Below, piece after piece: positions 11,002 through 22,814 of a stretch of DNA of 64,000 bases; the stretch's first letter is position 1, and every line of letters starts with the position of its first letter. The stretch spans positions 620,001 to 684,000 of the forward strand of contig JAEVLN010000026.1 of the NCBI GenBank assembly GCA_018350325.1, read 5' to 3'. This DNA comes from Globodera rostochiensis. Lineage: Eukaryota > Nematoda > Chromadorea > Rhabditida > Heteroderidae. The position numbers and the translations under genes are program-made. Below the pieces are notes generated by a model. The model did not search any database, was not told the DNA's origin, and saw only the letters and a list, made by a program, of their open reading frames with translations.

Positions 11002-12964
11002 TTATTTGTTCCACAATTGTTGAAGCATTTTAAAATGTTCCGTTCCTTCATTGTTGTCATTCCTTCCAATGGCGGTCTCCGTGCAATTTGGCTCAACGCC
11101 GACTTGATTGCGTTTGAAGCAAAATATATTTTTTAAAATTCGGACAAAACGTTTTTTCAACAATGGATGGTGCCTGAATTTTTATATTAATGTTAAATAT
11201 TTTAGTGAAATGAAGCGAAATTGGGGAGGGGTCAAATTGTAAATGCCTTTTATGGCGCTATCTATGGACATTAATTAGCTCAAAATTGATCGATCAAAAT
11301 GATTTATTTACTCCAAATGATGTAATTTTTTTTTTTTTTTTTTATTAAACCGCAATTTAAATAATTGAATAAAATTTACGTGATTACGGTGAGTTCAATT
11401 GCGGCACCAAGCATTGTATCAGTCCACGTGAAAAATGCGTAAGCCAAACTTATTTGGTAGCTTTCATTGACCAAATTGAACGCTATGATACTGTAAAGTA
11501 AAGCTGTGACTAAATTGGACAGAAAAATGCAAAAAAAGGCGGGCAAAAGTTGTTTGGCGGTCTTCACATTCTCCGATACCTTTTTAAATAAAAATTAATA
11601 TTTTTAACATATTTAAATGTTTCTATAAAAATTGAGAATACTTGATATCGCTGTCCAATGTGATAATTGTTTGGAGATGCTTCTTCAATTTGACTATCAT
11701 ATTTTCGTTGATTGTAACGCCCAATTATAATGATTATCTGTCAAATTAATAATATTTAATTCTTAATAATCTAAAAAAAGTTTTTACCAAAAATTCCACA
11801 AAGCTAGAAACGGTAGAAAAAATGACGGTAATCAAATTGAACGCAGTGACTGTCCACGATTGCCCGTTAGTTATCGTGTTTATAAAGGCAATAATAAACT
11901 TAAAATATTAAATGCTAATTAATTTAACTAAATTTTTTAAAATACCGTAATGCTGAACCAAGCCATACTAAAATAGAATTTTCTGTAATTTTCGTATGAA
12001 TTTGTAAACAAGGTGGCAACAACTCGTTCAATGATCAACGCATGGCCAAGAATTCGACGGAATATTGCTTCAAAGACAATGACAATCTAAAAAAATGTAT
12101 TTCACATTTTCACGATTAAAACGTTTAAATCCAAATTAAAAAAAGGATCGAATAACATTATATTGTATACCTTTTGTACTAAGGTTATTCCCCGACCCCT
12201 CGGGGGCGGAAAAAGTCGGGGGTGGGGGATAAAAACCCCGAAAATTTAAAAAAGTCGGGGACGAAAACTCGGTAAATACCCAACTCGCTACTTTGACCCG
12301 ACTCGCTACCTTTATCCCGACTCGCTACTTTTATCCCGACTCGCTACCTTTATCCCGACTCGCTACTTTTGTCCCTATCGCTACTTTTGTCACAACTTTT
12401 TTCGTGAACTTAAACCTATATAATTCAGCTCATGGTTGTTACCAGAGCCTAAAAATAGTACCATTCGTTTTGTCTCCAATGAATGGAATCGAATGTATAT
12501 CATTTATAAGGAAAATCGGTGATTTTTGAAAGTAAAAAAGGGTCGAAAGTAGCGAGTCGGGATAAAGGTAGCGAGTCGGGATAAAAGTAGCGAGTCGGGA
12601 TAAAGGTAGCGAGTCGGGATAAAAGTAGCGAGTCGGGAGTCGGGGTTTGGCTTGGGGAACAACCCTATTTTGTACATCCAATTCAATAATTTGCATTTAC
12701 CTGTAGAATCAGATTGGCTGGTGTAAAAAGGTCGTCTGTGGAAAAGAATTTGGGGACAAGCATCGCTGACCGATTCAACACGCACAACATGACAGTCACA
12801 CTCTGAGTGATCAGAATAAACTTCAGATTTGGGTGAAGCAGTTTGGTGGGCCCGATCACTGCCAAGTTAAGGCAGGCAATGGTCAACACGAAAATGTTGG
12901 TGATGAATTCAAACGAGAAAAATGTGTAAGCCAAAAGGACGACGGCCTCGGACGGAGATGCCAT
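11002..12964 (-). CDS. Sra-superfamily chemoreceptor alpha (Srab/Sre-like)
   Basis: Six exons join in frame: 12964-12701, 12086-11946, 11898-11788, 11737-11642, 11579-11380 and 11173-11002, giving 327 residues. Hydrophobic segments fit seven membrane spans. Visible family marks are LLHPNLKFILITQS after TM2, IIERVVATLF with a tyrosine/glutamate motif in the third loop, and HHPLLKKRF at the cytoplasmic tail. These patterns belong to the nematode sra/srab/sre receptors, which act as G-protein coupled chemosensors in ciliated neurons. The exon structure is identical to receptors beta (49421-50987) and gamma (54489-55884). Intron 1 carries a MITE (12180-12667). No break is seen, so the gene looks functional. 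Confidence 0.85.
12180..12667. mobile_element. hAT-type MITE in receptor intron 1
   Basis: This 488-bp element has termini TAAGGTTATTCCCC and, inverted, TAGGGTTGTTCCCC, with an 8-bp target duplication TTTTGTAC at 12172-12179 and 12668-12675. Inside, a CGACTCGCTAC array (12,285-12,390) is answered by its inverse (12,545-12,640). A shorter relative sits at the same intronic site of receptor beta (50612-50690). Confidence 0.8.
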
Positions 12965-13071
12965 TTTCTTCTGTTGGTTGAATTTGAAAATCTTTAATTC
13001 AAATTTTATGTGTTAGAGCGAAACAAAATATTTTAGGGAGATAAGCTTAGTTGGGTCGCAATTCACAATAG

Positions 13072-13310
13072 ATTTGTTCCCGCGTTATTTCTACGAACCA
13101 TTTTACGTTTTGTGACGTTAGTGAATTTGACCAAAAATGGAAATGTCATTTAAATGGGCATTTTTGATGTGAAACTTAGTTAGGTGAAAGTCTGGGAACT
13201 TCTTGCACGGCCCTTTTAATATGTCAAGTCGAGTAATTAAAATAAATTTAAAAATTTTTGTTCTATGCAAAAGTTGGGTTTCAATATTTCTGATTTATAA
13301 ATATGTTATT
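13072..13310 (-). repeat. Receptor upstream block, copy 1
   Basis: The region upstream of receptor alpha recurs at about 51,092-51,318 (upstream of beta) and again without a gene at about 52,209-52,442. It may hold shared promoter elements; I cannot point to a specific site. Confidence 0.6.
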
Positions 13311-13552
13311 TATTTTTGCTTTTTTTAATCGTTTCGGTTGTGCGTAATTTAAAATGAGTTTAAATATTCAAAATTTAAAAAGTGAATAAAACATTGAATG
13401 CATAGAAACAATTAGTTCGAGCAATGGAATTGAGAACGAATTACTAAGTATTTACAAATGCCAACATATTTAATCGTGTTAGACAAAAAAAGATCAAAAA
13501 CATGCACTATAAATAAAATTTTATAACCAATTACAACCCGCGAAGCCGCTTC

Positions 13553-13823
13553 CGATCCGAGTGTCGAATGGTCCGAGTGTCGAATAGAACAAAAAATGTC
13601 CGAGTGTCGAAAGTCCCAGTGTCGAAAAGTCCGAGTGTCGAATAGTGCAAATACAGTCCGAGTGTCGAAAGTCCCAGTGTCGAAAAGTCCGAGTGTCGAA
13701 TAGTGCAAATACAGTCCGAGTGTCGAACAGAACAAAAAATGTCCGAGTGTCGAACAGAACAAAAAATGTCCGAGTGTCGAAAAGTCTAAGTGTCGAATAG
13801 AACAAATACGACCAAGTGTCGAA
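13553..13823. repeat. Minisatellite CGAGTGTCGAA
   Basis: This is an array of CGAGTGTCGAA words with short variable spacers, about 14 units. Confidence 0.8.
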
Positions 13824-14123
13824 TTCTAATTTTTTTCACTGCAAAAAGCAAAATCTGATCAATTTCAGATTTATTATTTAGTTCTTTCTTTCAAACGATT
13901 GGTGCCGAAGAAGAAACTCCGGAAGAGATAGTGGAAGAAACGGCGGAGAAAAATATGCCGTTGTTTGAAGAGCAGAATGAAATTTTTATTGGGCACGACC
14001 ATTCTTACTTATAGGTCCCTTTATGTTCAACACATTTTTATCCCAGAAATTTATTATTTTTGTGATCACTTACAATAATCTGATCATTACACCCTTTTTA
14101 TGATTAATTAATAATTAATTATC

Positions 14124-14735
14124 TCTACATAAAGAAATAGGGGCTCTCCAACATAAATGCTCCGTGAAACAAAAGATGGCTGGATGTACGGCTTAACTTT
14201 TGCTTGCAAAGTTGTAGAGGAGCTCGCGGTGCATCCTAAACACCGCGGTCGTAAGGGTACTTTTGTGGCAAAATTTTCCGCAAAAGTGATCAGAAGTTTT
14301 GATCAGTCAACTTTTTGACGCTTTTCGCGCTGTGCAGCCTGGCAGCGTATCTGCACTGGCCAAGTGTCGCTGGGGAAAAGATGCGGCCGGCGATGCCGGA
14401 TCTTTTAAAAAAAAAATTGTGCCGATCAGACAAATTTGAAGGGGTGACCCCTCTTGTACCCCTGGCCCGATCAGCATTTGATCAGTAGGGGCTCTGCGCG
14501 AGATTTGACTTTTTTTACCGTATCCGCCTCAAAACAGAGTTGGAGGGGTAGTTTGATGTGCTGATTACGAATATGGCGGAATTTTTGGTCTACAGACAAA
14601 GTGTCGACAACTTTTTGGACAAAGTGTCGAATTTGTTGCTGGGATGGATAAAATTTGGTAGCGTTAGGTATTTTACTGCGCTGATCACGAATATAAAGCT
14701 CTTTTTTTACTCCAGACAAAGTGTCGACACCCTTT
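14124..14735 (+). repeat. ~615-bp duplicated block, copy 1
   Basis: It starts CTCTACATAAAGAAATAGG and recurs at 15313-15930. It contains a perfect 7-bp hairpin (CGCGGTG / CACCGCG near 14,226-14,250) and several GACAAAGTGTCGAC words near its end. No coding sequence is recognised. Confidence 0.75.
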
Positions 14736-14751
14736 GGACAAAGTGCCTAAG

Positions 14752-15190
14752 AGCGCTTGCCCGCCGTATAAGGTGGCGCGAGAGGGGAAGGCGCTTGGCC
14801 GGTGTAAAAGGCAAGGAGAGAGAGGGCAGTGGGGCTTGCCCGGTGTAAAAGGCAGCGAGAGAGAGGGGAGGGGGCTTGCCCGCTGTAAAAGGCTGAGAGC
14901 GAAAGGGGAAGGGGCTTGCCCGGTGTAAAAGCCAGAGAGAGAGAGGGGAGGGGGCTTGCCCGCTGTAAAAGCCAGAGAGAGAGGGGAGGGGGCTTGCCCG
15001 CTGTAAGAGGCTGAGAGCGAAAGGGGAGGGGGCTTGCCCGGTGTAAAAGGCGGCGCGCTAGGGAAAGGGGCTTGCCCGGTGTAAAAGGCAGAGAAAGAGA
15101 GGGGAGTGGGGCTTGTCCGGTGTAAAAGGCAGAGAAAGAGAGGGGAAGGGGCTTGCCCGGTGTAAAAGCCAGAGAGAGAGAGGGGAGAAG
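14752..15190 (+). repeat. Minisatellite of ~40-bp units
   Basis: About eleven units follow the pattern GCTTGCCCGGTGTAAAAG plus a purine-rich AGAGAGAGGGG tail. The array separates the two ~615-bp blocks. Long open frames here are by-products of the repeat. Confidence 0.85.
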
Positions 15191-15312
15191 GCAGGTAGAG
15201 AAAAAATTTGCAAAAAATTTCTTTTTAATTTTTTTACAAAATCTATTTAAACCACAAACTCGCTAGGCTCAGCCCTCTTCTATTCACAGGCATGCCCGCG
15301 GGGTGACTAGTT

Positions 15313-15930
15313 ATCTCTACATAAAGAAATAGGGGCTGCCCAACATAAATGCTCCGTGAAACAAAAGATGGCTGGATGTATGGCTTAACTTTTGCTTGCA
15401 AAGTTGTAGAGGAGCTCGCGGTGCATCACAAACACCGCGGTCGCATAGGTACTTTTGTGGCAAAATTTTCCACAAAAGTGATCAGAAGTTTTGATCAGTC
15501 AACTTTTTGACGCTTTTCGCGCTGTGCAGCTTGGCGGCGCATCTGCACTGCCCAAGTGTCCCTGGGGAAAAGATGCTCCTGGCGATGCCGGAACTTTTAA
15601 AAAAAAAATTATGGCGATTGAACAAATTTGAAGGGTTGACCCCTCTTGTACCCCTGGCCTGATCGGCACCTGATCAGGAGGGGCTCTGCGCGAGATTTGA
15701 CTTTTTTTGCTGTTTCACGCTCAAAACTGAGTTGGCGGGGTAGTTTGATGTGCTGATTACGAATATGGTGGAAATTTTGAGCTGCAGACAAAGTGTCGAC
15801 AACTTTTTGGACAAAGTGTCGAAATAGTGGTTGAGAAGGCTGAAATTTGGTGGGGAAGGGTATTTTGCCGCGCTGAGCACGAATATAAAGGTCTTTTTTT
15901 ATCCAGACAAAGTGTCGACACCTTTTTGGA
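15313..15930 (+). repeat. ~615-bp duplicated block, copy 2
   Basis: This is a diverged direct repeat of 14124-14735, including the CGCGGTG/CACCGCG hairpin and the GACAAAGTGTCGAC words. A third, weaker set of these words continues to 16,310. Confidence 0.75.
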
Positions 15931-16317
15931 CAACATGTCCCGACTGTGTTGCCTTGCCCGCTGTGTTCGCGCGCGTTTGTGTCTCTAGCATGAAGTTGAA
16001 GGGGTGCACGGCGCTGAGGCCGGTACGAGCTTCAAACCGGTTTGGGCGCGACCATCAGTAGTATAAGGGGACAGTGTGTTTTTTGAGGAGAAAAGTTTAA
16101 GCCTAAATAGGTTAGGGTGAGGTAGTTTGACATGCTGATTCCAGAAATGAAAAAATTTTTGCCCTACGACAAAGTGTCGACAAGTTATGTGACAAAGTGT
16201 CTAATGGCTGGGGGAGGTCGGGAAATGTGGGCGAAAGTTGGGGGGAGCTTGGAATAGGTCGTTTCAGTGGTAAGACAAAGTGTCGAAAAAATGGACAAAG
16301 TGTCTAAAAGGGGAAAA

Positions 16318-16519
16318 TGCGGGCGGGCAAGTGTGCGAAGTGCGCGGAGCGAGTTCACGGAATGTGGTGTGGGGAAAGGGGCCATGCCCGGGGGTAAAGG
16401 CGGGCGGGCGAGCGCGCGAAGCGCGCGGAGCGAGTTCACGGAATGTGGAGGGGGGTAAGGGGCCATGCCCGTTGGCGGGCGGGCGAGCGCGCGAAGCGCG
16501 CGGAGCGAGTTCACGGAAT
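16318..16519 (+). repeat. GC-rich tandem repeat running into a gap
   Basis: Roughly 70-80-bp units contain GCGCGAAGCGCGCGG and GAGTTCACGGAATG. Three units are visible before the sequence is lost at the Ns, so the true array may be longer. Confidence 0.8.
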
Positions 16520-16529
16520 NNNNNNNNNN
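16520..16529. other. Assembly gap (10 N)
   Basis: Ten Ns follow the GC-rich palindromic array. Ten is a conventional placeholder, so the real distance is unknown. Confidence 0.95.
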
Positions 16530-16687
16530 GTAATCGAGAATCTCATAAAACCTTAAAATTTCGTTTATTGAGAATAACGAAAAATCTCGATAAAAAGTGC
16601 CGTGAATCATCATATTGTCCGGGCTCAGTCCAAAACCTCAAGCTTGAATGTGACGGAATCTGTCAGAATCATAATTTTATTTGACAG

Positions 16688-17002
16688 GTATATGGAAATG
16701 CTTGCTTTTCCGGACGCTAAACTCAGCTTTATCTCAAATATTGGTGAACATCAGCTCACATTTGGGTGGCTTTTTTGAATTAATTTATTTTTCAACAATT
16801 AAAAAAAACTTTAAATAGACCCAGCGGCAAAGTCTTCTACCCTTCGAAGAGGTCCATTGAACTTCGGCTTCAACTGGCAGAAACGATGGGCTTAGGAGGA
16901 GTGGCCATTTGGGACTTGGGGCAGGTCATTTATTAACTGCAAATATTAATGAGCATTTAACTCAATTTTCAGGGTCTTGATCATTTCACAACAGTGCTCT
17001 GA
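16688..17002 (+). pseudogene. C-terminal exons of a CHID1-like GH18 protein (5' part missing)
   Basis: Three short exons can be read: about 16688-16765, 16818-16924 and 16973-17002, ending in TGA. They encode a segment with YMEMLAFPD, then VFYPSKRSIELRLQLAETMG, GGVAIWDLGQ and GLDHF close to the stop. This order matches the end of chitinase-domain-containing protein 1 (stabilin-1-interacting chitinase-like), a secreted or lysosomal GH18 fold protein. The catalytic half is absent and would lie across the N gap, so either the gene is interrupted by the assembly break or this is a truncated relic. The introns have normal GT-AG ends. Exon 2 borders may be off by one base. Confidence 0.7.
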
Positions 17003-18038
17003 ATTGGCGGCTTATGAACAGATGCCATTTTTTGCTTTGCCACATTATTTATTGCCTTTTTTATTTATAACATTTTCCTTTAAATTTAAAAAATAGCAAA
17101 GTGTTTGTTTTAGAAAGGGACGACATTCAATTTTAAACGTTTTGTTTAAATTAGTCATTCCTTAAAAAGAGAATAAAATGTTGCTAACAGTGCCTTTTCA
17201 AAAGTTTTTCTGATTCTAAAAAAATAAATGTCTGAACCTTTTTTTTGTTGGTTGGTTTAAACGTTTTAATTTTTGTCTTTCATTTTTCACTGAAAATTTG
17301 TCAGCTTATTGAAATGGTACTTACCTACTTTAACACAACTAGCAGTTTTAAGTTATCGTTCAATATAAAAGTTAAATCAGGTTTGCCAAATATAAGGTTT
17401 TAGCCCTTTTTGTGGCTTTTTGAAGGTCGTGAGTTTTTTGGAAATTTTGATTACTTTTTTATTTTTCTTAGCGAATTGATCTTCAAATGACAGGCTTTTG
17501 AAAATTTGTTTGGCTATTTATTTTGATTTTTATTGGTTAATAGGAATTTTAAATTTATTGCATTTCGTTGAAAATTTCAAAATGGCAAAATAGGAACAAA
17601 ATAGCGACAAAAAGCCTCTTGGTGCTTAAAAAATTACCCTAGTATTTTTCTTTAGATACTTAATAGAAAAGAGTTAAGCGATCCAACTTCATAAAGAAGT
17701 TATGATTCAGCGTGCCAAGGCACGTGATTTTTACATATTTTAAGCTAAACCTTTTGTTTAGCTATCGCTTAATCAAAGGTTCAACAAGCTGAGAGGCTTT
17801 GTATTGTAACAAATTTTTATTTTTTTAGCTAGTGACTAATTTGTTGCCACCTTTTTATAATAGTTAAGCCAACTAAAAAGAATTTATCGAAAGCCAACAA
17901 ACCAAACAGAAATATAAAAATACCCCCATCAGTCATAAAAAACTACGAATAAACGTAAACAATGCCCGAAGAGAAATGCAAAAAAACCAATAAAAATTTC
18001 GTTTCCAGAATCGGGCGTCGAAGAATTTTAGGGTGTTG
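17003..18038. other. Gene-free AT-rich stretch
   Basis: I recognise neither exons nor defined repeats here. Confidence 0.3.
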
Positions 18039-18647
18039 CTAAATGTTGCGAAACGGCGATTTCAAGAAATAACCATAAATATCACTCTTTTCATATCGAG
18101 TACTTATTTTTTCGCAGTTATTCACCGTAGTTTCATACATTCGCTTCAGGAATTCGTGAAATTGTTTCCCAATTTGTGTTTCGGAATTCCCAACGAATTG
18201 GTGACGAATGTCCAACTCCAGCGTAATTTTGAATTTTTCATCGTCGAATTTTGCAAAATATTTGTCACTTTTCAGCTCCTCATTAATTTCAGCCAAAATT
18301 TGCACAATTTTTTGGTCACTCCGCTTGAGTTGATGCATTTGAATAATTTCGTCCACTTTTCCAGCGCTTTCTCATTCAAGAATGTTGGTTTGATCTTTAA
18401 CCAATTTAAATTTTTTCTTCCTACTGTATTCCAAGTTAAAATAGAATTTTGAAGTTTTATTCAATAATTCTATAATGTCGATTATTGAATACAACCAGTA
18501 AGTATGTTGAAATCGTGGCGCGACTGCAGGCATTTGTTCACTCAGCTTCGGGTCAGCAGCTTGAAATGTTTTTTGAAAAAGGGGCAGGTTTTTCAGAATA
18601 CAGATTAAAAAAATACTTATAAAAAAATAACTAAGCAAAGTTTTCAT
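18039..18647 (-). pseudogene. Secreted protein gene with an in-frame stop
   Basis: One continuous minus-strand frame runs from ATG 18647 to a stop at 18039 and is interrupted by a single TGA near 18,372. The first 91 residues begin with a strong signal peptide or anchor (MKTLLSYFFISIFLICIL). The second part (from about 18,369) is lysine/glutamate-rich and mostly helical, with VDEIIQMHQLKRSDQKIVQ. I found no splice pair that removes the TGA in frame, so this is a recently broken gene or carries a sequencing error. The family is unknown; small secreted helical proteins are common among nematode effectors. Confidence 0.45.
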
Positions 18648-19074
18648 TAACTGTTTTTAATCGATAAATTTATCTGAAGCCAAAATAAAATAAAATGTCA
18701 AATTGTTGGTTATTTATCCTTTTTATTGCTATAGGCAAAATGAATTCGAAATAAATCCAATTTAGCTGTCATCCAAAATCCAGTGATTGATTCATTAAAA
18801 AATTTAAATACTTTAAATTATATAAAAGTTTTGATTGCATCATTTAAAAAAAATTCTAATAAAATGTCCCCAAAATGCTCTCAAACCTTAGAGCCAAATC
18901 TTCTCTCAGCTTCGTCAAAATTCAATTGTGTCAATTTCGTGTGCTTTTCTTTTATTCCCTCAAGGAGATTATACAGTTTATCTTTTCCAAAATGGCACTT
19001 CCAAACGATGCCGTCCGCGCCCCTTGGGCTCTGTAGTGTTTTTTGTTTTTGCTTTTTTTCTGATCAAAATTTCT

Positions 19075-19560
19075 TTTTTTTTTGATCTTACGCCTTCCTT
19101 GGTCAGTTTGTTTTTTGTTGTTTTTGCTTTCTGATCAGAATTTCTTTTCTTTTTTTTGATCTTCGCTTTATTTGATCAGTTTTTTTGTATGTTGTCCTGA
19201 GTTGTTTTGTTTTTTGTTGTTTTTTTCTGATCAAAATTTCTTCTTTTTTTTTGTTGATCTTACGCCTTCCTTGATTAGTTTGTTTTTTGTTGTTCTGCTT
19301 TTTTCTGATCAAAAGTTCTTTTTTTTTTGTAGATTTGTATGTTGTCCTGAGTTGTTTTGTTTTTTGTTGCTTTTTTCTGATCAAAAGTTTTTTTTTTTTT
19401 TTGTAGATCTTACGCCTTCTTTGATTAGTTTGTTTTTTGTTGTTTTTGCTTTTTTTCTGATCAAATTTCTTTTTTTTTATGTTGATCTTACGCCTTCCTT
19501 GATTAGTTTGTTTTTTGTTGTTTTTGCTTTTTTTCTGATCAAATTTCTTTTCTTTTTTGG
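19075..19560 (+). repeat. T-rich tandem repeat
   Basis: About five imperfect units of 75-95 bp contain TGATCTTACGCCTTC and CTGATCAAAATTTC with long T runs. Open frames here are composition artefacts. Confidence 0.75.
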
Positions 19561-19569
19561 TGGCTGGAA

Positions 19570-19830
19570 CGGGTTTATGGCTGCAATGACAATGGCGGTG
19601 ACTTGGATGTGCTCTAGCCCCCCCCCCCCCTGGGCCCCCTGGGGTTCAGATCCGCCCGACTGAAAATGTTTTTTTTCGCTTTTTCACGCAAAAATATGTA
19701 TGGGAAAATATTTTTAATAAATATTACAAATTTTTCTGCATCTTTTAAAATTAAATTTGTTTGTGTGGAGGCTAAATATGAATTTATTAAAAAATAAAAC
19801 ATCAAAAAAATACAGTTATATATCAAACTT
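19570..19830 (+). repeat. tRNA-derived-like repeat, copy 1
   Basis: A C-rich run is followed by a B-box-like GGGGTTCAGATCC, then CGCCCGACTGAAAATG and an AT-rich tail. Related copies lie at about 21,445-21,690 and 23,135-23,345. Confidence 0.5.
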
Positions 19831-20296
19831 GATCAAAGCGTAACTTGCCCAATTTTATCACCAGACTCTCAAATTTTAGTTTGTTAGAATCAGATTTTTT
19901 TCCTCTTTCTACACATATAAAGTTTGTTGGCGAAATATGAAAAATAAACAATTTGAATTTTTGGATTTTTTGGCCAAAATTGATCAACGCTTAACTTGGC
20001 CAATTTTATCACCAGGCTCTCAATTTAGTTTTTTAGAATCAGATTTTTTTGCTCTTTCTACACATATAAAGTTTCTTGGCGAAATGTGAAAAATAAAAAT
20101 TTGAATTTTTGGATTTTTTGGCCAAAATTGATCAAAGCTTAACTTGGCCAATTTTATCACCAGCAACTCCAACTTTGTTTTGTTAAAATCAGCGTTTTTT
20201 TCTCTTTTTATACATATAAAGAATGTTGAACAAAAGTTGTCAAGTTGGATCATCATCTCTTCCCGCATGTAGAGCTTAGCTTTTTTTTTAAAAGAA

Positions 20297-20876
20297 AGAG
20301 GAGCTCTTTTAGAAACTTTTGAACCCCGCAGAATAAAATGACTATTAACATTTATTTTTGGCAAAATGCCGTTGAAAATTTTTACCCCTCTTTTTTTTGC
20401 TCCCTTTTGACCTTTGACCACGCCCAACTTTTTTCCGTGCATCACCAGCGCCATGCCGTTGGTTACGTTTACCTAGCGCATGGAATTGCGCACTCGATGG
20501 CGCCGCCCCTGGCCCCCTCCCACTTCTGTGGCACCCGTGCCACAAATCGCCCCAACCCTCCCACAATGGCACTTTTTCACTTTATCCCCTATAGCGCAGT
20601 GGCGCAAGGGCGCTTAACGGAATGTTAGACTTTTACGAGCTGCATCTTTAGAGCCGTTAAGCATGTACAGCGCGATGCCATGAGCCGCGCTGGGCCCAGC
20701 CAAAGTGCCAAAAACGGCTTTGACCCTCTCCCAGGTCGAACTCGCTTCATTTTATGCGCAGCCTCCTGAAACAAAGTGCGCTGGATAGCGCGTAAAATTT
20801 GCACCAACTCTTCTTCACACTTCTGAACTGCTTGAACAAGTTGGACTGGTGATTTAGTGCATGACATGTTTTATGG
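20297..20876 (+). repeat. 580-bp tandem duplication, unit 1
   Basis: This unit is followed directly by an almost identical unit (20877-21456); one difference was noticed (G/C near 20,367 and 20,947). The unit carries GC-rich sequence with open frames on both strands but no recognisable domain. Confidence 0.9.
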
Positions 20877-21456
20877 AGAGGAGCTCTTTTAGAAACTTTT
20901 GAACCCCGCAGAATAAAATGACTATTAACATTTATTTTTGGCAAAATCCCGTTGAAAATTTTTACCCCTCTTTTTTTTGCTCCCTTTTGACCTTTGACCA
21001 CGCCCAACTTTTTTCCGTGCATCACCAGCGCCATGCCGTTGGTTACGTTTACCTAGCGCATGGAATTGCGCACTCGATGGCGCCGCCCCTGGCCCCCTCC
21101 CACTTCTGTGGCACCCGTGCCACAAATCGCCCCAACCCTCCCACAATGGCACTTTTTCACTTTATCCCCTATAGCGCAGTGGCGCAAGGGCGCTTAACGG
21201 AATGTTAGACTTTTACGAGCTGCATCTTTAGAGCCGTTAAGCATGTACAGCGCGATGCCATGAGCCGCGCTGGGCCCAGCCAAAGTGCCAAAAACGGCTT
21301 TGACCCTCTCCCAGGTCGAACTCGCTTCATTTTATGCGCAGCCTCCTGAAACAAAGTGCGCTGGATAGCGCGTAAAATTTGCACCAACTCTTCTTCACAC
21401 TTCTGAACTGCTTGAACAAGTTGGACTGGTGATTTAGTGCATGACATGTTTTATGG
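20877..21456 (+). repeat. 580-bp tandem duplication, unit 2
   Basis: This is the second, near-identical head-to-tail copy. Such identity implies a recent duplication or an assembly duplication. Confidence 0.9.
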
Positions 21457-21690
21457 CTATAGTGACAATGGCGGTGACTTGGATGTGCTCTAGCCCCCCC
21501 TGGGGTTCAGATCCGCCGGGCTGAAAATGTTTTTTTTTTTTGCTTTTTTACGAAACAATATGGAGGGGAAAATATTTTTAATAAATATAACAAATTTTTC
21601 TGCATCTTTTAAAATTAAATTCATCTATGTGGTGGCAAAATATGAATTTATAAAAAAATAAAACATCAAAAAAAAGACAATTAAATTCAA
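21445..21690 (+). repeat. tRNA-derived-like repeat, copy 2
   Basis: It has the same layout as 19570-19830, with GGGGTTCAGATCCGCC followed by CTGAAAATG and an AT-rich tail. Confidence 0.5.
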
Positions 21691-22814
21691 TTTTGTTTAG
21701 AATAAAAATGCAAAGTCTTCCGCAAAAATGTCTAAATTGCTTATTAAATATTCCTACATCCTCCGGAACAAATTGGAGTTAATTTTACAAAAATAAAATT
21801 TTTTTCATATTTTGGCAAAAATACCGCTTCCTCAAATTTGAATAAAGCTTGCAAAATTCATAACTATCATCAAACTCATGCTATTTGCATCAAATAAATC
21901 TTATTAAATGTAGAAAATTATGCTCTATTTTTTATGCATAATACAATTTAGGGTTGTTTACTCGGAACAAAGATTTGGCTAATTTTTGGGATTTTTTTCA
22001 AATTTCCTTAAAAAACATAACTTTTTTTGGGCCAAAGGTTTTTGCAATCTAATTGCATAGTAAAATAGCTAATTTTACGCTCTACAAATTTTTACTTGAG
22101 TTCAAGTTTCTATCATTGCTCACTCTTGCGTTATAGTGAAATAACTGATTTTGGTTTATCCGGCCAAAGGGGGTGGTACCCTTTTGTTATTTTACGCGCA
22201 CATTGTCTGCCTCATAACTCCCCCAGATTTGGTCCAAATCGAGCAAACTTTTTTTTGTTGGAATCAACTTTTTTTGCTTTTTCAATACATATAAAGTTTG
22301 ATGGACAAAAGTAAAATTAAAAATTTTAATTTTCCAACTTTTTGGTCAAACTTAATCAAGCCATAACTTTGGCCATTTGATCACCAGCAACTCAAATTTA
22401 CATTCGTTAAACTTAGCTTTTTTTTCTCTTTTTATACATATAAAGATTGTTAAGATTGGACTAAAACTGACGAAGTTACAGAATTGTCAAAAAAGACAAA
22501 AAATACAAAACTTCAAATTTGTGTTTTTTGAAATTTTAAAATGTTAAATTTGTTCAGTTTTTTACGGCGAATACAATAAAAAAAAATTATTCAAATTGGT
22601 TTAAAATTGACGAAGTTACAGAATTGTCAAAAATGACCAAAAATACAAAACTTCAAATTTGTGTTTTTTGAAATTTTAAAATGTTAAATTTGTTCAGTTT
22701 TTTACGGCGAATCTAACAAAAAAAAAATTATTCCAATCCCATCAAAACCTGGCGAGATATCGAACCAAAAAATGCTGTATATTATCCTTTGGAATTAATT
22801 CAAAGGAAATGGCT

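Noticed and set aside
13880..14013. Possible C-terminal exon with an acidic ETPEEIVEETAEK stretch
   Set aside because: Coding-like composition, but no partner exon, no family and uncertain splice site.
20345..21152. Repeated GC-rich frames in the 580-bp units
   Set aside because: Open on both strands with no domain; duplicated together with the DNA unit, so no independent support.
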